Origin: CAVOAK01 sp963664465
Lineage (GTDB): Bacteria; Pseudomonadota; Alphaproteobacteria; UBA8366; CAVOAK01
Assembly (NCBI GenBank): GCA_963664465.2
Contig: CAXXSU010000004.1
Coordinates: 124,001 to 188,000 of the forward strand
Direction: 5' to 3'
Length of the DNA: 64,000 bases
The position numbers and the translations under genes were made by a program. Below, piece by piece: positions 34,494 through 41,671 of the stretch. A model generated the notes under the pieces. The model saw only the letters and a list, made by a program, of their open reading frames with translations, was not told the DNA's origin and made no database searches. Position 1 is the stretch's first letter. Each line of letters begins with the position of its first letter.

Positions 34494-34536
34494 CTAGACA
34501 ATTAGCCCGGCGAAGGGCCGGAAGCCTCTGATTCTA

Positions 34537-35820
34537 TTAAATCTCGCGGCCCAGCAGGTTCTCTTCAAATGGGAAGGTATCGAGCCACTCGATACCGGTC
34601 TCCGTCACCAGCACCTGAGTTTCAAGCTTGACGCCTTCAGGCCCGCCGACCTCGCCCATATAGCTCTCAACCGCTAGCACCATGCCCGCTTCGATAACAC
34701 CGTCGACATCGAGCTCTTGCAGTTTCTTCAACGGATAAATATTCGGCCACTCGTCGCACATACCAACGCCGTGGGCGACGAACCCATAAGCCTGCGGCAC
34801 ATAGATATCCGGCGCCTTGTAGGCCTTCTCCGCGAGTTCCTGAAACCCGACGCCCGGCTTGATGAGCGCCATGTTGTGGTGCACTTCCTCATAGGCCAAT
34901 CCGTAAAGCCTGCGCTGATTGTCGCTCGGCCGGCCGGGCTCGCAGAAGAATGTGCGGGAGAAGTCGGTGCAATAGCCGAACGCGCCGACAACATCGGTGT
35001 CGAAGGCCACCAACTCACCGGCCCGCACCATGCGGTCGGAGGCTTCCTGAAGCCAGGGGTTGGTGCGTCCTCCCGAGGTCAGGAGACGGCATTCCAGCCA
35101 CTCCCCGCCCATGGCGATGTTGGCGTGGGCCATCAGCGCCCACAACTCATTCTCGGTCACGCCCGGCTCCAGCGCCTCGCGAATGCGTGCCGCGCCCACC
35201 TCGCAGACGGCGATCGAGATCGACATGCAGTCGATCTCTTCCTTGGACTTGATCGAGCGGGCGTATTCCATTCCTTCCTGGCCATCGAGTACGTCTATGT
35301 CGCGCGCGGCCAGCGCCAGTGTCTGGGCCGGCTCGCAGCGGTCGAGCGCAAGCCGGCGATTGCCGCCGCCATGGGTCGCCAATAGATCGGCGATCTCATC
35401 GGCCCACTTCGCAACATGCGCGGCCGCATTGTCGCCCACTTCCGCTCCACGGCAGTTAATCGGGGGCCGCAACTCGTCGATCGTTTCGAGCTCCGCTGCC
35501 CCATGCGCGAAATTCGGGCTGTCGAACAGAACGACCGGCCCTTCCGCCGGGATGAAGCAACACTGCCCGATCAGGTAATGCATTCGAAAGACCGGCATGT
35601 TGGTAGCGCCGGTGGCGTAACGCACATTCACCGGGTCAAAGAGTAAGGCGGCGGCGACATCCTGATTTTTTAGCTGCTGGCGGACGCGGTTCAGGCGATA
35701 GCTGCGCATTGCACGCATATCCATCATCGGCCAGGAATCCTGAATGCTCCGGTCGGGCATGCGCCGCGCAACGGTGACAGGCAGCGGTATATTTTTCGCG
35801 GGTGACTTTCTATTTGGCAT
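34537..35820 (-). CDS. M24-family enzyme resembling the DMSP lyase DddP
   Basis: ATG 35820 (MPNRKSPAKN), after GAGGG, gives 427 residues; a TTG at 35856 is possible. The creatinase/aminopeptidase P fold carries metal ligands D274 and D276 (AFDTD), D286 (GYCTDFSRT), H350, E385 (AVES) and E400 (KLETQ). Long stretches match what I recall of roseobacterial DddP: FDPVNVRYAT, GGANRRLA-like GGGNRRLALD, GGEWLECRLLTSGGRTNPW and HGVGMCDEWP. DddP's proposed catalytic Asp sits in HGVGLCD; the equivalent D356 is present, as is a Tyr five residues before the His (Y345). DddP splits dimethylsulfoniopropionate to acrylate and dimethyl sulfide. A different onium substrate or peptidase role remains possible. 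Confidence 0.7.
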   Translation of the reverse strand: MPNRKSPAKNIPLPVTVARRMPDRSIQDSWPMMDMRAMRSYRLNRVRQQLKNQDVAAALLFDPVNVRYATGATNMPVFRMHYLIGQCCFIPAEGPVVLFDSPNFAHGAAELETIDELRPPINCRGAEVGDNAAAHVAKWADEIADLLATHGGGNRRLALDRCEPAQTLALAARDIDVLDGQEGMEYARSIKSKEEIDCMSISIAVCEVGAARIREALEPGVTENELWALMAHANIAMGGEWLECRLLTSGGRTNPWLQEASDRMVRAGELVAFDTDVVGAFGYCTDFSRTFFCEPGRPSDNQRRLYGLAYEEVHHNMALIKPGVGFQELAEKAYKAPDIYVPQAYGFVAHGVGMCDEWPNIYPLKKLQELDVDGVIEAGMVLAVESYMGEVGGPEGVKLETQVLVTETGIEWLDTFPFEENLLGREI

Positions 35821-35869
35821 TATGCGACCCTCGATTTGATCCACATACGTCTCCAAGCCTTCCCTGACC

Positions 35870-36130
35870 AGGCACCTTCCCCCGCCCAGCGCGCTCCGAG
35901 CCTCCGAGGCCGCAGCACGGCATTTGAGCCTGACGAAGGCGGTGGCGGAGTTGCATGCAACGCTGCCCGCGATCAGCCACCGGATCTAGGCGCCGGAAGA
36001 TAATATTGAAATCAGGCTGTTGCGCCGAAGCAACGGCAAATTCGTACTTCGAGCATCGGCGCGCCGGTTTTCCCAACTTGCGTATTGCATTCGATCGCAT
36101 GTCGGAGGCAGTCCGGCGCATGATCGTTTC
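35870..36130 (+). pseudogene. LysR-type (GcvA-like) regulator, decayed N-terminal part
   Basis: From 35876 the frame reads LPPPSALRASEAAARHLSLT followed by KAVAELHATLPAISHRI and a TAG stop. After a shift the text EIRLLRRSNGKFVL continues, and in another frame FPNLRIAFDRMSEAVRRM. Together these follow the GcvA-like helix-turn-helix domain and linker helix. The effector domain is absent, replaced by the end of the SoxB-like gene. It lies 50-60 bp from the M24 gene in the opposite direction, the normal place for its regulator. Confidence 0.7.
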
Positions 36131-36175
36131 CAGTTCGTTCAATGATGGTGCATGGCTGGTTCGTTTTACTTCGAC

Positions 36176-37420
36176 TTACCAGCGTGCGCCGATTCCGCCC
36201 TCAAGAACGAGTTGACCTTTCTCAAAGCGGTCGAGGCCCAGTCCTCGCGTGAGCTCGTGCGGCGCGCCGGTCGCAATCAGGTGCGCGTGTGTCTTCGCGG
36301 CGATGGGTGTAGACTTAAACCCGCCATAACCGGCAATGTCGATGGTGAAGCCCTCGACGGGTGTCTTCGAGATGATCGGGGTATTGTCATGCGTTACCTC
36401 GAGTCTGCCGCCCCACTGGCGCAGCAGCTTCATCCGCTTGAATATCGGAAAAAACTCAAGCATTGCGGCGTTGGCCGACTCCTGGATCGGCAATGTCCCG
36501 CGTTGGGCATAAGACCGATAGGTATCCTCCGCGCCGACGATGACGAGCTCGCCCTTATCCGACTGCATAAGCCATGCGCCATACGCGCCGCCACCGACAA
36601 TCGTATTGAGGATTGGCTTAACAGGCGTTGAAACCCAGGCCTGCAAGGTCTGAGTTATAATTGGTAGACGCAGACCCGCCATCGCCGCGACGACACTGCC
36701 GTGACCGGCCACCGCCATGCCAATTTTCCTGGCCCGGATTGGACCGCGCGTCGTTTCGACGCCGGTGACCCGTCCGCCATCACGATTGATCCCGGTCACC
36801 GCGCAATTCTGAATTATGTCAACGCCATGAGCATCGGCCATGCGTGCATAGCCCCAAACAACGGCGTCACGCCGCGCCATGGCCGCACGCGGCTGGTAAA
36901 CCCCGCCGAACACAGGTAGCCGCGCATTCGGCTGGTTCTCCAGAATTGGAACTATGCGTTTTACTTCTTCGAGGTTCAGCACTTTATAGTCGGCGCCGTA
37001 GATTTGCATCGTGTTGGCGTAGCGCATGGCCTCGTGCGTGTCGGCGGCGCTCTGGATGAACGAGATCATCCCGCGTTGGCTGAACATGATGTTGTAGTTC
37101 AGCGCGTTGCTCAGGCCTTTGTAGAGCTCGATCGAGTAATCATGGAACGGCACGCTGACGTCGCGAATGAAATTGGAGCGGATCGTCATGGTGTTGCGGC
37201 CGCTATTGCCGCTACCAATCCAACCCATCTCGAGCACGGCGACGTTGGTGATGCCGTGGTCCTTGGCCAGATAGTATGCCGCGCCCAGGCCATGACCGCC
37301 GCCGCCAATGATGATGACATCATACTCCGGCTTGGGCTCGGGGTAGCGCCAAACAAGCTGCCAATCCGCCTGGTAGCTTATCGAGTTGCGCAAAATGCTG
37401 AAAATCGAATAACGCTTCAT
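36176..37420 (-). CDS. SoxB-like (sarcosine oxidase beta) FAD oxidoreductase
   Basis: The 414-residue flavoprotein opens like SoxB (MKRYSIFSILRNS, YPEPKPEYDVIIIGGGGHGL for the FAD Rossmann fold), then ITNVAVLEMGWIGSGNSGRN and a C-terminal IDIAGYGGFKSTPIAAKTHA. In heterotetrameric sarcosine oxidases a His in ARHDAVAWGYAR holds FMN covalently; here the segment is ARRDAVVWGYAR with Arg184. No soxD, soxA or soxG gene is next to it. I infer a stand-alone amine oxidase or dehydrogenase with FAD only, acting on a secondary or tertiary N-methyl amine, consistent with the neighbouring Rieske genes. Confidence 0.82.
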   Translation of the reverse strand: MKRYSIFSILRNSISYQADWQLVWRYPEPKPEYDVIIIGGGGHGLGAAYYLAKDHGITNVAVLEMGWIGSGNSGRNTMTIRSNFIRDVSVPFHDYSIELYKGLSNALNYNIMFSQRGMISFIQSAADTHEAMRYANTMQIYGADYKVLNLEEVKRIVPILENQPNARLPVFGGVYQPRAAMARRDAVVWGYARMADAHGVDIIQNCAVTGINRDGGRVTGVETTRGPIRARKIGMAVAGHGSVVAAMAGLRLPIITQTLQAWVSTPVKPILNTIVGGGAYGAWLMQSDKGELVIVGAEDTYRSYAQRGTLPIQESANAAMLEFFPIFKRMKLLRQWGGRLEVTHDNTPIISKTPVEGFTIDIAGYGGFKSTPIAAKTHAHLIATGAPHELTRGLGLDRFEKGQLVLEGGIGARW

Positions 37421-37476
37421 GTTACCCCGGGCAAAGAGAAGTCCGAGAACGGCGCAAGATCAATAAGCGCGGTCAT
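37417..37476 (-). other. Short open frame, possible tail of a gene cut by IS1595
   Basis: Between the IS1595 left end and the SoxB-like start a frame gives MTALIDLAPFSDFSLPGVT and stops in ATGA overlap with the SoxB-like ATG. The overlap is typical of operon junctions, so it may be the end of an upstream gene now removed, or a tiny leader frame. I do not recognise it. Confidence 0.3.
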
Positions 37477-37491
37477 GGTAGGAAATTTATA

Positions 37492-38532
37492 AATAGGGTA
37501 TCCTATTCGCTCTCGTAGTGGCAAGATGTTGTGATGGCCGAGAATACTGCCCATCCCGTTGGCGGGATCGATTACCCTCGCACGCTTATGGAATTTGACG
37601 ACTGGTTCGCTTCTGAGGCCGCCTGTGCGGATTTTCTTCGGCGTGTCCGTTGGCCTGCCGGGTTTCGGTGTCCGGCCTGCGGGGGAACCGAGGCGTGGGT
37701 GACGGCCAGGGGCCAACAGCGATGTGCGGGATGCCAACGTCAGACGTCGCCGACCGCGGGGACGATCTTCGAGGGTACGCGGAAACCGTTGCGGCTTTGG
37801 TTCCAGGCGATGTGGTATGTGACGCATCAGAAGCACGGCGTCAGTGCGCTTGGGGTTCAACGAATACTCGGCCTGGGCGGTTATCAAACGGCTTGGACAT
37901 GGCTCCATAAGCTGCGCCGGGCCATGGTTCGACCGGGCAGAGAGCTTCTGAATGGCGAGGTCGAGGTCGACGAAACCTATGTGGGCGGCCGGGAGGTTGG
38001 CGTTACGGGGCGGAAAACAAACAAGAAATCGATTGTCGCGATTGCCGCCGAAATCCGGGGTCGGGGCACCGGTCGTATCCGCATGGCGCGTGTCGAGGAC
38101 GCATCCGCCGAGAGCCTCATTCCTTTCGTCCAAACGGCTGTGTGCCCGGGAGCAACGATTCGAACCGATGGCTGGCGAGCCTACAACGGTCTCACGGGAG
38201 TCGGCTTCGAACACCAGCCGAAAAATATTTCCGCCAGCGGCGACCCAGCCCACATTGTCATGCCCCAAGTTCATCGGGTAGCCGGCCTCCTTGATCGGTG
38301 GTGGCTGGGTATTCACCATGGGGCTATTAGCGCCTCCCAGCTTGATTACTATCTGGACGAGTTCACGTTCCGCTTCAATCGCCGCCGATCCAAAGCTCGC
38401 GGCCTCCTGTTCTATCGACTCCTCCAGCAAGCAGTGCAACTGGAGCCCGTGCCATACAAGAAGCTCGTCGGGGGCAGACCCAGCCCTGCCCCCCAGATCT
38501 AGGCACTACGAGAGCGAATAGGATACCCTATT
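37492..38532 (+). mobile_element. IS1595-family insertion sequence, copy 2 (complete)
   Basis: The 1041-bp element is bounded by 29-bp inverted repeats beginning AATAGGGTATCCTATTCGCT. Eight-base flanks are AATTTATA on the left and CGGAGATT on the right, with no match, although this family usually makes 8-bp target duplications. It is in the same orientation as copy 1. It interrupts the last codons of the S9 peptidase gene. Confidence 0.9.
37531..38502 (+). CDS. IS1595-family (ISXO2-like) transposase, complete copy
   Basis: The 323-residue protein has start GTG 37531 or ATG 37534 (MAENTAHPVGG). The zinc ribbon FRCPACGGTEAW...QRCAGCQRQ and the DDE core (VEVDETYVGG, RTDGWRAYNG, DYYLDEFTFRFNRR) are intact. 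The one difference I noticed from copy 1 is His in VTHQKHG. Confidence 0.92.
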   Translation: MMAENTAHPVGGIDYPRTLMEFDDWFASEAACADFLRRVRWPAGFRCPACGGTEAWVTARGQQRCAGCQRQTSPTAGTIFEGTRKPLRLWFQAMWYVTHQKHGVSALGVQRILGLGGYQTAWTWLHKLRRAMVRPGRELLNGEVEVDETYVGGREVGVTGRKTNKKSIVAIAAEIRGRGTGRIRMARVEDASAESLIPFVQTAVCPGATIRTDGWRAYNGLTGVGFEHQPKNISASGDPAHIVMPQVHRVAGLLDRWWLGIHHGAISASQLDYYLDEFTFRFNRRRSKARGLLFYRLLQQAVQLEPVPYKKLVGGRPSPAPQI

Positions 38533-40523
38533 CGGAGATTTTTGATTTCAACCTCTTCAAGCGCGTCCGCGGAATCAAAACCGAAAACGCGGCCATAGAA
38601 GTAGAGCTCAGCTTCAAGCGCGCGTTCGATATTCTCCGATCGCCGGAAGCCATGACCCTCGCCGTCAAATTCGAGATAAGCCACCGGCAGCTTCTTATCT
38701 AGCAGCGCATCGACCATCGCCCTGGCCTGATTGGGCGGGACAACTTTGTCGTCCAATCCTTGGAAGAAGATCACTGGGCAGGCCAGTTGATCGGTATGGT
38801 GAATCGGCGAGCGTGCATGGTAGAGCGCCTCGTCAGCCGGCCAGCGCCCAACCAGACGTTCAAGATAGCGCGCCTCAAACTTGTGAGTTTCGCGCGCGAG
38901 CGCTTCCAGGTCGCCAATTCCGTAGTAGCTCGCACCTGCGCCGAAGACGTCATGAAACGTGAGCGCGGACAACGTCGTGTAACCGCCTGCACTGCCACCG
39001 GTTATCGCGACGCGCGTGCTGTCGATCAAGCCTTGCTCAACGAGATAACGCACGCAAGCGATGCAATCCACAACGTCGACAATTCCCCATTGACCGTCAA
39101 GACGCTGGCGATACGTTCGACCGTAACCGGTGCTGCCGCCGTAATTTACGTCGAGCACCGCGAAGCCGCGGCTCGTCCAGAATTGCACGCCGAGTCCGAA
39201 GGACCGCGTCGTCTGGCCGGTCGGACCACCATGGCTTTTGACAATCAGCGGCGTTAATTCGCCCTCCGGCGCCGCGTAGTCTCGATTTTTCGGTTCATAT
39301 ATGAAGGCATGTACCTTAGAGCCATCTTCCGCCGGCACCTCGAGCGCCTGTCCAATGGAAACGTTGTCTAAATCTATTGAGATATCCATCGATCGCCGCA
39401 GGGTCTGCCACGTCACGTCATCAAGATCAACAACGACTAGAGAACTGGCCTCGGCAGGATGACCGGCAACGAAGACGGCCCGATTTCCGGAAATCTTGAG
39501 GCCATCGAAGGAACAGAAGTCGGTCTCGATATTTTGCAGTTTGCCGACATCGGCTCGAAGCTGCGCCAGCCGCCATTCGCCATTGACCGCATAGCTCGTG
39601 ACGATGCGACCGTCGGCCGCAAATCCATAAGTTGTCATGCCGAACGCCCACTGCGGGCGTCCAAACTCCGCGGCCATAGGGCATAACGGCAATCTCTCGC
39701 CGGTCCTGCTATTCCAACAGTAGAGATTCCACCACCCAGTCTGGTCTGAAACGAAATGCAACACGCCGTCGGGCGACCAACTAGGTTGAAAAATCGAAGT
39801 ACCCTCCCCGCCAGCGACACGTTCGATATTCGTTAATCCACCGCCTGTCGCGACGTCGGCAAGCCACAACTCGGTCTCATCCCAAGGCATGTTGGGGTGT
39901 GACCAGGAAAGCCAGGCCAAGCGCAGACCATCTGGGCTCAGCCGTGGCGAGGCATAAAAATCTTCCAAGCCGCCTACCAGCGCTGTGACGGACTTATCAA
40001 AGCCGACCGACACCAATCGGTTCACCGGTTCGCCGCCGCCTGCACCATGATCCTCACACACCGCAATCAGACGCTTCCGCGGCCGATCCACGGTCAGGTC
40101 CGCATAACGGAATGGAGCTTCCGGCGTGAGCGCAATGGCGTTTCCAAGTCGCGGCATCGAATAGATCCGCTGGTCGGCATCGTTGCAGAACCAAACGTCG
40201 CCGCGGTCGACGACGAAACTACCGCCGCCATATTCGTGGACCCGCGAGCGGACACTCATGCTCGTCGGCGAGACATCGGTTATCGTGCCGTCGCCTGACC
40301 GGCAGACGAGCGCGGATCGGCCATGCTCGGTCGGACGCAATTCGAGCCAGTATATATCGTCGCCATCGAGCGCGATCTGGCCCAATCCGACGGTCGCTTC
40401 GGCGATCAGGTTTGCTGTAATCGGCGACTTCCAACTGCCATATGGCGCGATCTGCAGCTTCGTCCGGGATGTGGAATCGGAGTTGCTCAAGGTCGGTTCC
40501 AGATTGTTTGAATCGGCGGCCAT
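38499..40523 (-). CDS. S9-family prolyl oligopeptidase-like peptidase, 3' end replaced by IS1595
   Basis: The 674-residue protein has a seven-bladed propeller N-terminal domain (blade motifs SPDGLRLAWLSW, FQPSWSPDGVLHFVSDQTG) and an alpha/beta-hydrolase C-terminal domain. The catalytic Ser is in ITGGSAGGYTTLSAL, the Asp in FQGLDDKVVPPNQA and the His in DGEGHGFRRSEN. It cleaves dipeptides or acylated residues from short peptides in this family; there is no signal peptide. The native C-terminus probably ended near EVEIKNL. The final RIGYPIRSRSA is read from the IS1595 inverted repeat, so loss is slight and activity may survive. Confidence 0.88.
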   Translation of the reverse strand: MAADSNNLEPTLSNSDSTSRTKLQIAPYGSWKSPITANLIAEATVGLGQIALDGDDIYWLELRPTEHGRSALVCRSGDGTITDVSPTSMSVRSRVHEYGGGSFVVDRGDVWFCNDADQRIYSMPRLGNAIALTPEAPFRYADLTVDRPRKRLIAVCEDHGAGGGEPVNRLVSVGFDKSVTALVGGLEDFYASPRLSPDGLRLAWLSWSHPNMPWDETELWLADVATGGGLTNIERVAGGEGTSIFQPSWSPDGVLHFVSDQTGWWNLYCWNSRTGERLPLCPMAAEFGRPQWAFGMTTYGFAADGRIVTSYAVNGEWRLAQLRADVGKLQNIETDFCSFDGLKISGNRAVFVAGHPAEASSLVVVDLDDVTWQTLRRSMDISIDLDNVSIGQALEVPAEDGSKVHAFIYEPKNRDYAAPEGELTPLIVKSHGGPTGQTTRSFGLGVQFWTSRGFAVLDVNYGGSTGYGRTYRQRLDGQWGIVDVVDCIACVRYLVEQGLIDSTRVAITGGSAGGYTTLSALTFHDVFGAGASYYGIGDLEALARETHKFEARYLERLVGRWPADEALYHARSPIHHTDQLACPVIFFQGLDDKVVPPNQARAMVDALLDKKLPVAYLEFDGEGHGFRRSENIERALEAELYFYGRVFGFDSADALEEVEIKNLRIGYPIRSRSA

Positions 40524-40742
40524 ACTGACTTGATCAGAGTACCCTAGCGGATACCAGCGGGCATTTCATCGTCGACCGAAACAAACATACATGTACGGAT
40601 ATAGCGACAACGCATCGGTCGATTGTCATTCGTCGCTATGCCACTGGATAGAATATCCACGTCCACTCCGCCGTTGCGCCTGAGTCGCGCCATGGTATAA
40701 CCGTTTTACGGTCGCTACAGCCGTGAAAAGGAGCTGAGCGTA

Positions 40743-41207
40743 ATGGCGGGAGTGCTCGTCCTCAACGGCCCCAATCTAAACACACTGGGCACGCGAGAGC
40801 CGGAAATCTACGGCTCAACAACACTTTTGGAGATTGAGGAAGGCTGCCGCAAGCGCGCCGAAGAGCTTGGCCTTGACCTCACGTTTCGCCAATCAAATCA
40901 CGAAGGCGAGCTCGTAACCTGGCTTCAGGAGGCACGGTCCAGCGGCGTTGGCATTATCATCAATGCGGGTGCCTACACCCACACCTCCGTCGCGTTGCAG
41001 GATGCACTCGTCCTTTGCGATCAACCAATTATTGAAGTGCACATTTCAAATATCTTTGCTCGCGAATCGTTTCGCCATCATTCATATATTGCTCCGTTGG
41101 CGAAGGGCGTGATCTGTGGTCTTGGAGCACACGGATATCTCCTGGCGCTAGACGCGATAGCCCAACTTCTGGATGCCAATGACGAAAATGTACGGCAGGA
41201 AGCGTAA
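40743..41207 (+). CDS. aroQ: AroQ, type II 3-dehydroquinate dehydratase
   Basis: The 154-residue enzyme of the shikimate pathway shows LVLNGPNLNTLGTREPEIYG with the catalytic Tyr, FRQSNHEGELV, IINAGAYTHTSVAL and EVHISNIFARESFRHHS with the active-site His. The length is normal for the dodecameric type II enzyme. Its stop (TAATGG) touches the accB start, making the usual alphaproteobacterial aroQ-accB-accC unit. Confidence 0.97.
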   Translation: MAGVLVLNGPNLNTLGTREPEIYGSTTLLEIEEGCRKRAEELGLDLTFRQSNHEGELVTWLQEARSSGVGIIINAGAYTHTSVALQDALVLCDQPIIEVHISNIFARESFRHHSYIAPLAKGVICGLGAHGYLLALDAIAQLLDANDENVRQEA

Positions 41208-41665
41208 TGGCAAAATTCATCGTCGATAGCGACCTCGTCAGGACATTGGCGGATTTACTGACCGAAACTGGTCTGACGGAAGTCGAGATCACGGATGGTG
41301 ATAGGACGATCCGAGTGGCGCGCCACGGCCAGAGGTCCACGACACACGAAATGGTGGCAAATGCGCCGGCTGATCATGTGAACGCGACTGACGCTGATGC
41401 ACAATCGGCATCAACAGCCGGCGCCAATCATCCGGACGCCTTGACTTCGCCGATGGTCGGCATCGTGTTCGTGGCACCGCAACCAGGCGCAGATCCATTC
41501 GTGCGCGTCGGCGACACCGTCGAAGAAGGCCAAACTCTAGTCATCATAGAAGCTATGAAAGTGATGAACCCGATACCGGCGAGCCGGAGCGGCGTCGTAC
41601 GCAGCATCTTGGTCGAGGACGGCCAGCCTGTAGAGTTTGGCGAAGCGCTGTTGGTAATCGAGTAA
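41207..41665 (+). CDS. accB: AccB, biotin carboxyl carrier protein
   Basis: The 152-residue carrier of acetyl-CoA carboxylase has an N-terminal helical region, an Ala-rich linker (about 51-78), and the biotinyl domain TSPMVGIVFVAPQPGADPFV with Lys118 in IIEAMKVMNPI as the biotin site. It shuttles carboxybiotin between AccC and the carboxyltransferase in fatty acid synthesis. Start ATG overlaps the aroQ stop. Confidence 0.96.
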   Translation: MAKFIVDSDLVRTLADLLTETGLTEVEITDGDRTIRVARHGQRSTTHEMVANAPADHVNATDADAQSASTAGANHPDALTSPMVGIVFVAPQPGADPFVRVGDTVEEGQTLVIIEAMKVMNPIPASRSGVVRSILVEDGQPVEFGEALLVIE

Positions 41666-41671
41666 AGAGCC

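Noticed and set aside
37417..38439. A 340-residue minus-strand frame across IS1595
   Set aside because: It is antisense to the transposase; only its last 19 residues lie outside the element, and these are noted separately.
1..38532. A composite transposon bounded by the IS1595 copies
   Set aside because: The copies flank 37 kb that includes a housekeeping suf operon, copy 2 has no target duplication, and copy 1 is cut by the window edge, so joint mobilisation cannot be supported.
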